The notes: a model not told the origin generated them from the letters alone. Counted from the stretch's first letter, positions 1-6,337 are shown. The stretch: 7,200 nucleotides of DNA from an uncultured Leucobacter sp. (GCA_945952575.1 CAMFIY010000142.1:1-7200), one strand, 5' to 3'. Made by a program: numbers and translations.

Positions 1-595
1 GGCGATGCTCCTGCTTCAGCTCGGAGAGGAGGTTCAGCACCTGGGCCTGCACCGACACGTCGAGCGCGCTCGTGGGCTCATCGAGCACGAGCAGCCTCGG
101 CTGCGTCGAGATGGCCCGCGCGATGCCGACCCGCTGGCATTGGCCGCCCGAGAGCTGGTGCGGATAGCGCTCGGCGTGCGCCCGGCTCAGGCCGACCTCG
201 TCGAGCAGCGCGTGCACGCGCGCGGTGATCTCGGCGCGGCCGAGCCTCGTGTGGGTGCGCAGCGGCTCGGCGATCGAATCACGGATCGTGAGTCGCGGGT
301 TGAGGGCCGCCACCGGGTTCTGGAACACCATGCCCGCGATGGCGCGCATCCCGCGCATGCGGCGACCGCGCATCGCACCGAGATCTTCGCCGTCGATGCG
401 GCTCGTTCCCGAGCTCGGCTCGATCAGCCGCAGGGCGCACCGCGCGACGGTCGACTTGCCCGAGCCCGACTCGCCGACCAGGCCGAAGGTGCCGCCCTCG
501 GGGACGGAGAAGCTCACCCCGTCGACCGCCCGCAACTCGCGACCGCGAGCCGTGAAGACCTTGCTGATTCCGTCCACCTGCAGGATGTCGCTCAT
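1..595 (-). CDS. Peptide-type ABC importer ATPase, OppF/DppF-like (partial, C-terminus off left edge)
   Basis: This is one of the two cytoplasmic ATPases of the importer; it hydrolyses ATP to drive peptide-type substrate uptake. The 198 visible residues contain Walker A GESGSGKST (41-49), Q-loop FQNP (91-94), ABC signature LSGGQCQR (148-155), Walker B LLVLDEP (168-174) and D-loop SALD (176-179). The H-loop and the C-terminal oligopeptide/dipeptide (HPY-type) extension lie beyond the left edge. The start at 593-595 is supported by GGGGGAG at 601-607, five bases upstream. The ATG overlaps the TGA of the preceding ATPase gene (ATGA, 592-595), so translation is probably coupled. The signature has Cys at 153 where Arg is commonest (LSGGQRQR); catalytic motifs are otherwise normal. 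The family call is firm. The F position is inferred from gene order, and the substrate is unknown, so no symbol is given. Confidence 0.95.
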   Translation of the reverse strand, partial: MSDILQVDGISKVFTARGRELRAVDGVSFSVPEGGTFGLVGESGSGKSTVARCALRLIEPSSGTSRIDGEDLGAMRGRRMRGMRAIAGMVFQNPVAALNPRLTIRDSIAEPLRTHTRLGRAEITARVHALLDEVGLSRAHAERYPHQLSGGQCQRVGIARAISTQPRLLVLDEPTSALDVSVQAQVLNLLSELKQEHR

Positions 596-1599
596 CGCAG
601 CTCCCCCGTTCGGATGCATGCCGAGGTGTGGGCGACCGCGCCGGCGTCGCCGTCAGCCGCACCCGGCACTTCCACCAGCTCCGGGTCCTCGGTGAGGCAC
701 CGCTCGATCGCGATCGGGCAACGCGGCGCGAACACGCAGCCGGTCACGCCGACGAGACGCGCGGGCACCGAACCCGTGATCGCGTCGAGCCGCTCGCCCG
801 AGCGGTGCCTGGCCGGCAGCGCGCCGAGCAGCCCGCGCGTGTACGGATGCGACGGCGCGGTCAGCACCTGCTCCGTCCCGCCCGTCTCGATCACCCGGCC
901 GGCGTAGAGCACCGCGACGCGATCGCAGATCTCGCGCACGACGCCGAGGTTGTGCGTGATCAGCATCACCCCGAAGTCGAAGCGATCCCGCAGCGCGAGC
1001 ACGAGCTCGAGGATCTGCTTCGCGATCGTCACGTCGAGCGCGGTGGTCGGCTCGTCGAGGATGAGCAGTTTCGGTTCGCACACGAGCGCCATCGCGATCA
1101 TCGCGCGCTGCAGCATGCCGCCCGAGAGCTCGTGCGGATAGCTCGCGTAGACCCGCTCGGGATCCGGCAGGCCGACCTGCTCGAGGTAGTCGAGGACGTG
1201 GGCGCGCCTCGCCTTCCGGTCGAGCCCGCGGCCGCCTCCCCCGCTTCGATGCCGCGCGACGACGGCGTCCATCTGCGCACCGAGCGTGAACACCGGGTTG
1301 AACGCGGTGCCCGGGTTCTGGAACACGAGCGAGACGACATCGCCCCGGTGCGGCGAGGGTCGGCCGAGCTCCTGCTCGGCGCCGTCCAGCAGGATCCGCC
1401 CGCTGGGCACCGCCCCCGCCGGGAGCAGCCCGAGCACCGCGAGCCCCGTGAGGCTCTTGCCGCAGCCGGTCTCGCCGACGACGCCGAGGATCTCGCCCCG
1501 GCCGATCCGCAGATTCACTCCGCGCAGCGGCTGATTGCTCACCTCACCGCGCTCGCGGAACTCGACCTCGAGATCCTCGATCACCAGCAACTCGTTCAT
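592..1599 (-). CDS. Peptide-type ABC importer ATPase, OppD/DppD-like
   Basis: This 335-residue ATPase, normal length for OppD/DppD, is expected to pair with the downstream F-type ATPase under the two permeases. Motifs in order are Walker A GETGCGKS (42-49), Q-loop FQNP (93-96), signature LSGGMLQR (158-165), Walker B LLILDEP (178-184), D-loop TALD (186-189) and H-loop His216. The C-terminal oligopeptide/dipeptide extension includes HPYTRGLLGALP (251-262) and a cysteine motif with Cys288, Cys294 and Cys301, plus Cys328 near the end. In mycobacterial OppD the equivalent cysteine region has been reported to bind an iron-sulphur cluster; whether this one does is inference. A glycine-rich stretch (about 120-125) interrupts the helical region before the signature. 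The start at 1597-1599 overlaps the stop of permease C as ATGA (1596-1599), with a weak AGGTG site at 1605-1609. The longer open frame upstream of this Met is a shadow of permease C. Confidence 0.96.
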   Translation of the reverse strand: MNELLVIEDLEVEFRERGEVSNQPLRGVNLRIGRGEILGVVGETGCGKSLTGLAVLGLLPAGAVPSGRILLDGAEQELGRPSPHRGDVVSLVFQNPGTAFNPVFTLGAQMDAVVARHRSGGGGRGLDRKARRAHVLDYLEQVGLPDPERVYASYPHELSGGMLQRAMIAMALVCEPKLLILDEPTTALDVTIAKQILELVLALRDRFDFGVMLITHNLGVVREICDRVAVLYAGRVIETGGTEQVLTAPSHPYTRGLLGALPARHRSGERLDAITGSVPARLVGVTGCVFAPRCPIAIERCLTEDPELVEVPGAADGDAGAVAHTSACIRTGELR

Positions 1600-2501
1600 C
1601 GTTTCACCTGCCGCGGGTCGAGGAGGTCTCGGATCGAATCGCCGAGCAGGTTGAAGCCGAGCACGGTGAAGAAGATCGCGAGGCCGGGGAAGGTCGAGAT
1701 CCACCAGTAGGTGAAGATCGAGCCCCGCCCCTCGGCGACCATCAGGCCCCAGTCGGGGGCGGGCGGCTGCGCGCCGAGACCGATGAAGGCGAGGGAGCCG
1801 GCGGCGAGCACCACCGTGCCGATGTCGACGGTCGCCTGCACCAGCACCGGCGTCAGCGAGTTGCGCAGGATGTGGCGCGGGATGATGATCCACGTCGGCA
1901 CGCCGATCGAACGCGCCGCCTCGACGTAGGAGCGCTCCCGCAGCGAGACCGCCTCGGCCCGCACCAGCCGGGCGTACCACGGCCACCAGGAGATGGCGAG
2001 GGCGATGCCCGCGTTCGTGAGGCTCGGACCGAGCAGGGCGACCATCACCATCGCGAGCAGCAGCGGCGGGAACGCCTGGAAGATCTCGGTGATCCGCATC
2101 AGCACGTTGTCGAGCCAGCCGCCGCGATAGCCGGCGATCGCGCCGAGCGGGATCCCGATGAGGCCGGCCAGGAGCACGACGCCGAAGGCCACCGTGATCG
2201 CCGGGCGGGCGCCGAGCAGGATCCGGCTGAGGATGTCGCGGCCCAGCTGATCCGTGCCGAGCCAGTTCACGGCGCTCGGAGGCAGGTTGCGGTTCGGCAC
2301 GTCGGTGACGCCGAGTCCCTGGTCCGGGAACGGCGCGATCCACTGCCCGATGGCGGCGGCGAGCAGCACCAGGATGATGAGGACCGCACCGACGAGGGCG
2401 AAGCGATCCTTGCGGAACACGCGCAGCGTGCGGGCGAGCGGGCCCTGCTCCATCGGCGCGAAGTCGGGCAGCTGCGTGGATGCGGTCAGCGGGGCGCTCA
2501 T
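1596..2501 (-). CDS. Peptide-type ABC importer permease, OppC/DppC-like
   Basis: This 301-residue inner-membrane subunit forms half of the translocation channel. It has the features of the OppC class: a short cytoplasmic N-terminus, a first membrane segment at about 34-57, the class-typical LGTDQLGRDILSR motif (81-93), further segments near 103-124, 143-178 and 224-243, and a last one near 268-289. The cytoplasmic EAA loop, which contacts the ATPases, is at about 192-221 (YVEAARSIG followed by a PRHILRNSLTPV-type end). The C-terminus carries the family-typical GLGAQPPAPDWG (241-252) and LGDSIRDLLDPR (286-297). The start at 2499-2501 has a good GGAAGGGGG site at 2509-2517, seven bases upstream, and overlaps the permease B stop as ATGA (2498-2501). 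A longer open frame running on to about 3530 is a shadow of permease B. Nothing looks broken. Confidence 0.96.
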   Translation of the reverse strand: MSAPLTASTQLPDFAPMEQGPLARTLRVFRKDRFALVGAVLIILVLLAAAIGQWIAPFPDQGLGVTDVPNRNLPPSAVNWLGTDQLGRDILSRILLGARPAITVAFGVVLLAGLIGIPLGAIAGYRGGWLDNVLMRITEIFQAFPPLLLAMVMVALLGPSLTNAGIALAISWWPWYARLVRAEAVSLRERSYVEAARSIGVPTWIIIPRHILRNSLTPVLVQATVDIGTVVLAAGSLAFIGLGAQPPAPDWGLMVAEGRGSIFTYWWISTFPGLAIFFTVLGFNLLGDSIRDLLDPRQVKR

Positions 2502-3532
2502 GCCGACGCCCCCTTCCGCGAGACTCGGACGCGCGGATCGATCCGCGCCTGCGCGATGTCGACGATCAGGTTCGCGAGCAGATAGCCGGCCGCCCCCAGC
2601 ATGGTGATCGCGAGAATCGACGGGTAGTCGACGGCGAGCATCGCGTTCGCCGCGAACTGGCCGAGGCCCGGCCAGTTGAAGACCACCTCGACGAAGAAGG
2701 TGCCGGTGAGCGCGTAGGCGGCCGAGAGCCCGGTCACCGTGAGGGTGGGCGGCATCGCGTTCTTGAGCGCCAGCCGCCAGCGGATCATGCGCTCGCGGAG
2801 CCCGTAGGCCTCGGCGGTGAAGATGTAGTCCTGCGACTGCACCTCGAGCATCGACGCGCGGGTCATGCGGGCGATCAGGCCGAGCGGATACGCGCCGAGC
2901 GTGAGCATGGGCAGGATCAGGTGGGCCATCCCGTCCGACCACGCCACCCAGTTGCCGGTGATGAAGCTGTCGAAGTAGGGTAAGCCGGTCACGTGCGCGA
3001 CCGGGCTGACGAAGGCCAGCTCCTTGCTGAACTGCCCGGTGGCCGGGAGGATCCCGAGCCGGCCGACGAAGAGCACCTGCAGCAGCAGGCCGAGCCAGAA
3101 CGCCGGCATCGAGATGCCTCCGATCGCCAGGAAGCGGATGACCGCGTCGAGGATCCCGCCCGGCTTGCGCGAGGCGAGGACGCCGAGGACGACCCCGACC
3201 ACGAGCGCGAAGAGCATCGCGGCGAAGAGCAGCTCCAGCGTCGCCGGCAGTCGCACGGCGAACTCGGTCAGCACCGGCCGCCGCGTCGAGAGCGAATCGC
3301 CCCAGTCGCCGGTCAGCAGGCCGCCGAGGTAGCTGAGGTACTGGATCGGCAGCGGGCGGTCGAAACCGAGCCGCTCGCGGATCCGGGCCAGCTCCTCCGG
3401 AGGAGCCTTGGGTCCGGCGTACACGACCGCGGGGTCGGAGGGGATGATGCGGGTGAGGGTGAACACCACGACGGTGAGCACCAGCAGCACGAGAAGCGCG
3501 CTGCCCACCCGCGAGGCGATGAATCGCCACAT
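2498..3532 (-). CDS. Peptide-type ABC importer permease, OppB/DppB-like
   Basis: This 344-residue permease is the partner of the C-type permease. The order is classic OppB: an N-terminal membrane anchor (about 9-29), an extracytoplasmic stretch containing the family motif RERLGFDRPLPIQYLSYL (52-69) and GDWGDS (75-80), then membrane segments near 98-120, 133-157, 201-222, 266-287 and 304-327. The EAA loop is at about 239-262 (TAEAYGLRERM with a KNAMPPTL end). The C-terminal DIAQARIDPRVR (325-336) is also typical. The start at 3530-3532 is supported by a strong GAGGAG site at 3541-3546, eight bases upstream. A 63-base gap containing a stable hairpin separates it from the binding-protein gene, the only real gap in the operon, so this cistron may be translated independently while the three downstream genes are coupled. 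Confidence 0.96.
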   Translation of the reverse strand: MWRFIASRVGSALLVLLVLTVVVFTLTRIIPSDPAVVYAGPKAPPEELARIRERLGFDRPLPIQYLSYLGGLLTGDWGDSLSTRRPVLTEFAVRLPATLELLFAAMLFALVVGVVLGVLASRKPGGILDAVIRFLAIGGISMPAFWLGLLLQVLFVGRLGILPATGQFSKELAFVSPVAHVTGLPYFDSFITGNWVAWSDGMAHLILPMLTLGAYPLGLIARMTRASMLEVQSQDYIFTAEAYGLRERMIRWRLALKNAMPPTLTVTGLSAAYALTGTFFVEVVFNWPGLGQFAANAMLAVDYPSILAITMLGAAGYLLANLIVDIAQARIDPRVRVSRKGASA

Positions 3533-3560
3533 ACGGGGTTCTCCTCGGGATCGGGCGGGG

Positions 3561-3592
3561 ATCGGGGGCCGGGCCGGTGCCCGGCCCCCGAT
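3561..3592 (-). terminator. Strong intercistronic hairpin after the binding-protein gene
   Basis: There is a perfect 14-bp inverted repeat, arms 3561-3574 and 3579-3592, with a four-base loop (CGGT). It begins three bases after the binding-protein stop codon and almost every pair is G-C. No T tract follows on the minus strand, and permease B with its own ribosome site begins 28 bases later. The likely role is partial termination or 3'-end protection of the binding-protein message, giving more binding protein than permease, as known for other binding-protein-dependent importers. A complete terminator is less likely because the downstream genes have no visible promoter of their own. The structure is seen directly; the function is inferred. 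Confidence 0.75.
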
Positions 3593-3595
3593 CGC

Positions 3596-5212
3596 CTACG
3601 CCTTCGGCTTGATGGATGCGAAGAAGGTCGTGAAGGGGTAGTTCTCGTTGAACTCGCCGACCGAGAGGTCCTTCGGCACCACCATGACGGCCTGCGGGTC
3701 GTACAGGAACGCGCCGGGCGCCTGCTCCACCAGCAGCTTCATGGCCTCCTCGTACTTCGCCTGCGCGGCCGGACGGTCGCTGCCGGTCAGTTTGCCGGCC
3801 TCTCCGAGCAGCTTCTCGTACTCGGCGTCGTGCCAGTAGCTGAGGTTGAAGAACGGCTTGTCAGTGTAGGCGAAGAGGCTGTTCAGGTTGTCGACGCCGG
3901 CATCGCTGTAAGTCGGCCAGTAGTAGACGACGAAGATGTCCTGCGCCTTCTTCGGGTCGGCCTTCGCCTCCTCCCACTGCTGGTTGAACAGTTCGGCGCG
4001 CACGTCGAGCTCGACGCCGATCTTCGCGTAGGCGTCCTTGATCAGCGGGACGAAACGCGCCTCCGACGGGTTCTCCGAGGCGTAGGTGAGGGTGAGCTTC
4101 AGTCCGTCGGCATGGCCGGACTCCTTCAGCAGCGCCTTCGCCTTGTCGAGGTCGTAGCTGTACTGGGGCACGCTCTCCGAGTAGGGGAAGATGCCCTTGG
4201 GCACGGGGCCGTGAGACTGCGTGCCGTAGCCGTAGGCGCCCACGTCGATCAGGTCCTGGTAGGGGATCGCGTAGCTGAGCGCCTGCCGCACCTTCGGATC
4301 GTCGAGCGGCGGCCGCTTCGTATTGAAGTAGGCGAGGAAGTTGAACGGCGAATTCGCCTTGCGCACCTCGGCGCCGGTCTGCTTCGCGACCGAGTCGACG
4401 TTCTCCATCGGCAGGGAGGTGGCGAGATCGATCTCGCCGGCGGTCAGCATCTGCTGCGCGGTCACCGCGTCCGGCGTGATCTTCACGTCGACCGTCTGGT
4501 AGTACGGGGCGTTGTCCGCATTCCAGTAGTCCTTCGCGGTCTTGAGCACGACCTCGCTGCCCGGGGTGTAGCTCGATACCGTGTAGGGGCCGGTACCGGC
4601 GTCGATGCCCTTGGCGAAGTAGTCCTCGTCGTCCTTCGATGCGGTGAGCGCGGAGGGCTCGACGATCCATGCGCCGTAGGTCGCCGAGGCGATGAGGTCC
4701 ATCGGCGCCGAGTAGCTCAGGTGCATGACCACCGTCTGCTCGTCCGGCGTCTCGATCTTCTCGAGCGGCGCCCAGATGAACGACGCCCCGCCGTACTCCT
4801 TCGCCGCCTCGATGCTCTGCTTCACGGCGTCGGCGTTCACCGGCGTGCCGTCGTGGAACTTCGCCGCCTGGTTCAGGTGGAAGGTCCAGGTCTTGCCGTC
4901 GGCGCTCGGCTCCCAGCTCTCGGCGATCACCGGGGTGAAGTCCTCGGCCGAGCCCTCCGGGTTCTTCTTGAGCAGGGTCTCGTAGACGTTGCCCAGGTAG
5001 AGGGCCTCGGTGGAGAAGGATCGCACGGGATCCCAGGTCGTGATCGCGGCCGATGCCGCGACGGTCAGGACGGCCGGCTTCTCCGCGCCGCCTCCGCCCT
5101 GCTTCGAGACCGTGCAGCCCGTGAGCGCCAGCGCACCGGCTGCGGCGGCCGCGACGAGGCCCGTGATGAGTCTGCGGCGACTGCGGCGATCGTGTCCGTG
5201 GTGAGCGTCCAT
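3596..5212 (-). CDS. Extracellular substrate-binding lipoprotein, peptide-type (SBP family 5, OppA/DppA-like)
   Basis: This 538-residue lipoprotein captures the ligand outside the membrane and delivers it to the permease pair. The N-terminus has a basic region, an Ala-rich hydrophobic core (about 15-31) and lipobox LTGC with Cys33 as the lipidated residue. The basic part reads SRRRLI (11-16), close to a twin-arginine export motif, so Tat rather than Sec export is possible. Family-5 landmarks follow: FHDGTPVNADAVKQSIE (119-135), GTGPYTV (206-212), the AKDYWN region (226-231) and a VRQALSYAIPYQDLI stretch (308-322) typical of peptide- and nickel-binding proteins. Length is usual for the family. 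The start at 5210-5212 has GGGAGG at 5218-5223, five bases upstream. It is the first gene of the operon, divergent from a LysR regulator. Peptides are the default guess; glutathione, sugars or other family-5 ligands cannot be excluded from sequence. Confidence 0.95.
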   Translation of the reverse strand: MDAHHGHDRRSRRRLITGLVAAAAAGALALTGCTVSKQGGGGAEKPAVLTVAASAAITTWDPVRSFSTEALYLGNVYETLLKKNPEGSAEDFTPVIAESWEPSADGKTWTFHLNQAAKFHDGTPVNADAVKQSIEAAKEYGGASFIWAPLEKIETPDEQTVVMHLSYSAPMDLIASATYGAWIVEPSALTASKDDEDYFAKGIDAGTGPYTVSSYTPGSEVVLKTAKDYWNADNAPYYQTVDVKITPDAVTAQQMLTAGEIDLATSLPMENVDSVAKQTGAEVRKANSPFNFLAYFNTKRPPLDDPKVRQALSYAIPYQDLIDVGAYGYGTQSHGPVPKGIFPYSESVPQYSYDLDKAKALLKESGHADGLKLTLTYASENPSEARFVPLIKDAYAKIGVELDVRAELFNQQWEEAKADPKKAQDIFVVYYWPTYSDAGVDNLNSLFAYTDKPFFNLSYWHDAEYEKLLGEAGKLTGSDRPAAQAKYEEAMKLLVEQAPGAFLYDPQAVMVVPKDLSVGEFNENYPFTTFFASIKPKA

Positions 5213-5232
5213 GTGTTCCTCCCAAGCGTGAT

Positions 5233-5250
5233 ACCGCCGTCATTGGCGGT
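5233..5250. repeat. Small inverted repeat in the predicted leader of the transporter operon
   Basis: ACCGCC (5233-5238) and GGCGGT (5245-5250) form a perfect 6-bp dyad with six bases between. If the minus-strand promoter at 5259-5288 is right, this lies at the very start of the transcript, from about +3 to +20, and could be a 5' stem-loop that stabilises the mRNA or a downstream operator. It ends ten bases before the ribosome site and does not cover it. Confidence 0.4.
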
Positions 5251-5258
5251 GTGACCCC

Positions 5259-5288
5259 AGCCTAGGAATGGTTCAGCTATTCCCGCAA
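5259..5288 (-). promoter_or_regulatory. Predicted sigma-70-type promoter of the transporter operon
   Basis: Read on the minus strand, TTGCGG (5288-5283) and TAGGCT (5264-5259) are separated by 18 bases. TAGGCT fits the TAnnnT pattern common at actinobacterial -10 sites. Transcription would start near 5252, leaving a leader of about 40 bases before the ATG at 5212. This is the only reasonable -35/-10 pair I see in the gap for this direction. It is a prediction from pattern only. Confidence 0.5.
5265..5283. promoter_or_regulatory. Candidate operator dyad between the -35 and -10 of the transporter promoter
   Basis: GGAAT (5265-5269) and ATTCC (5279-5283) form a perfect 5-bp interrupted palindrome with nine bases between. 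It fills the spacer of the predicted minus-strand promoter, touching the last base of its -35. Its centre (5274) is 22 bp, about two helical turns, from the centre of the LysR-type dyad at 5288-5304. A protein bound here would interfere with RNA polymerase. Whether it is a second LysR contact, another repressor's site or chance is open. Confidence 0.35.
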
Positions 5289-5304
5289 ATACCGAGTATC
5301 TATT
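5288..5304. promoter_or_regulatory. Candidate LysR-type regulator binding site (T-N11-A dyad)
   Basis: AATA (5288-5291) and TATT (5301-5304) form a perfect 4-bp dyad separated by nine bases, matching the T-N11-A form of LysR-family boxes (T5290, A5302). A nested ATAC-N3-GTAT palindrome sits at 5289-5299. The site lies 24 bases before the regulator's start codon and directly upstream of the -35 of the divergent transporter promoter, the usual place for a LysR protein to repress itself and control its neighbour. A plus-strand promoter for the regulator probably overlaps it, but I could not pick a convincing -35/-10 pair. The dyad is seen; binding is inferred. Confidence 0.5.
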
Positions 5305-5316
5305 AGAGTGATGCTC

Positions 5317-5322
5317 GGGAGG
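5317..5322 (+). promoter_or_regulatory. Ribosome binding site fixing the LysR-family gene start
   Basis: GGGAGG lies six bases before the ATG at 5329-5331. It selects that Met over the in-frame GTG at 5308 and ATG at 5311, both of which lie upstream of this site and have no comparable one. Confidence 0.8.
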
Positions 5323-5328
5323 CATCTC

Positions 5329-6252
5329 ATGGAACTGCGACTGCTGCGCTACTTCACCGCCGTGAGCGCGAGCGGATCCCTGCACGCGGCGGCACAGAGG
5401 CTGCACGTGGCCCAGCCGTCGCTGAGCCGCCAGATCCGCGGACTCGAAGCCCAGCTGGGCTTCCGGCTCTTCGATCGCAGTCCGCGCGGCCTCACGCTCA
5501 CCCAGGCCGGACTCGCGTTCCTCCCGGTGGCTCAGGATCTGCTGATCCGCGCCGACCGTGCCGGGTCGGCGGCGCAGTCCATCGCCCGAGGAGCGGTCAC
5601 CGACCTCACCGCCGTCGCGGCGTCGACCACGATCGCCGATGTCGTCGCGCCGTTCGTCGCCGCATCCGGCCCCGGCGGCATCATCGGCAACGCCGTCGAG
5701 GCGCTGCCCGAGCACGTCTACTCCCACCTCGAGCGCGGCAAGGCCGACTTCGCGATCGGCACGCTCGCGCCGCCGAAGGAGTACGAGTGGATGGTGCTCG
5801 GGCGCGCCTACGTCTGGGCGATGGTTCCGCCCGCGCATCCGCTGGCCGGGAGGCAGAGCGTCCCGCTCGCCGAGGTCGTCACCGAGCCGCTCATCGTGAT
5901 GGATCACACCCATCGGGCCAGGCAGATCTTCGATGTGGCGGTGGCCGAAGCCGGACTCAGCTACACCGTCGGCGCGGAGACCTCGGTGACGGCGCTGGCC
6001 CGCGCGCTGGCCGCCGCCGGCCGAGGCGTCGCGATCCTGAGCGACGACCCGATCTTCGGGCTGCGCACCGTGCCGATCGAGATGACGGACCACGACCTCG
6101 ACATCACGCTCTACGGAGTCTGGGATCCCGCCCACTACGCGGCGGATGCGATCGGGCACGCACTGGCCGAGCTCTCCCGCTTCAACCAGCAGCACTATCC
6201 GGAGATCAACCTGCCGGGTTCGCCGGATCGGCGCGGGCTCGCGCCGGCATAG
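5329..6252 (+). CDS. LysR-family transcriptional regulator
   Basis: This 307-residue protein has normal LysR-family length. The N-terminal winged helix-turn-helix is clear: MELRLLRYFTAV, then the recognition region LHAAAQRLHVAQPSLSRQI (18-36) and the wing LFDRSPRGLTLTQAG (47-61). A linker helix follows (about 62-90), and the effector-binding domain spans about 91-290, including DFAIGTL (140-146) and AYVWAMVPPAHPL (160-172), where family members contact ligand and dimerise. It is transcribed away from the peptide-type importer and shares a 116-bp gap with it containing a T-N11-A dyad, so it probably regulates that operon and itself in response to a small molecule linked to the imported substrate. 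The ligand is not identifiable. The last residues (RRGLAPA) are encoded by DNA that is largely repeated in the same frame just after the TAG stop. Confidence 0.95.
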   Translation: MELRLLRYFTAVSASGSLHAAAQRLHVAQPSLSRQIRGLEAQLGFRLFDRSPRGLTLTQAGLAFLPVAQDLLIRADRAGSAAQSIARGAVTDLTAVAASTTIADVVAPFVAASGPGGIIGNAVEALPEHVYSHLERGKADFAIGTLAPPKEYEWMVLGRAYVWAMVPPAHPLAGRQSVPLAEVVTEPLIVMDHTHRARQIFDVAVAEAGLSYTVGAETSVTALARALAAAGRGVAILSDDPIFGLRTVPIEMTDHDLDITLYGVWDPAHYAADAIGHALAELSRFNQQHYPEINLPGSPDRRGLAPA

Positions 6253-6279
6253 GCGCAGCGACGCGGGCTCGCGCCGGCG
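6229..6279. repeat. Short direct repeat spanning the LysR-family gene stop codon
   Basis: A 21-bp segment at 6229-6249, encoding the final RRGLAPA of the regulator, recurs at 6259-6279 with 19 of 21 bases identical, including 17 consecutive bases (6232-6248 and 6262-6278). The period is 30 bp, so the second copy is in the same frame beyond the TAG at 6250-6252. This looks like a small tandem duplication at the 3' end of the gene; the GC-rich content makes partial chance resemblance possible. Confidence 0.6.
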
Positions 6280-6282
6280 CGG

Positions 6283-6326
6283 CTGACCGCCCCCTGCATC
6301 CCGGAGCGGCGAGAGGGGGCGGTCAG
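6283..6326. terminator. Hairpin terminator shared by two convergent genes
   Basis: There is a perfect 13-bp inverted repeat (arms 6283-6295 and 6314-6326) around an 18-base loop. It starts 31 bases after the LysR-family stop and lies 11 bases beyond the stop of the oppositely oriented modular-protein gene, so it can end transcription from both sides. Neither side has a T tract, which is common for hairpin terminators in high-GC actinobacteria. Confidence 0.75.
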
Positions 6327-6337
6327 AGGATCCTGGG

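Noticed and set aside
5..1710. Plus-strand open frames at 5-907 and 628-1710
   Set aside because: Both are antisense to the two ATPase genes, with Arg/Ala/His-rich translations that mirror the ATPase motifs in the wrong frame.
592..3530. Long minus-strand frames starting at 2343 and 3530 that merge ATPase D or permease C with upstream codons as fusion proteins
   Set aside because: The upstream parts are out-of-frame shadows of the preceding permease genes. Internal Met starts at ATGA overlaps give normal-length family members.
3861..5243. Minus-strand start at 5243 giving a 460-codon product
   Set aside because: It is out of frame with the lipoprotein and has a low-complexity Arg/Gly-rich translation, while the ATG at 5212 has both a ribosome site and a proper lipoprotein signal.
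2993..5254. A 753-codon open frame on the plus strand opposite the binding-protein and permease B genes
   Set aside because: It is rich in Arg, Glu, Val, Gly and His with no domain pattern and lies antisense to two well-recognised genes. Long antisense frames are expected with strongly GC-biased third codon positions.
5308..5328. GTG at 5308 or ATG at 5311 as start of the LysR-family gene
   Set aside because: The GGGAGG site at 5317-5322 lies downstream of both and is well placed for the ATG at 5329, which also gives the standard LysR-family N-terminus.
5065..6195. Minus-strand open frame of 376 codons over the LysR-family gene
   Set aside because: It is antisense to a clear LysR-family protein, crosses its promoter region and runs out of frame into the binding-protein gene; no domain is visible.
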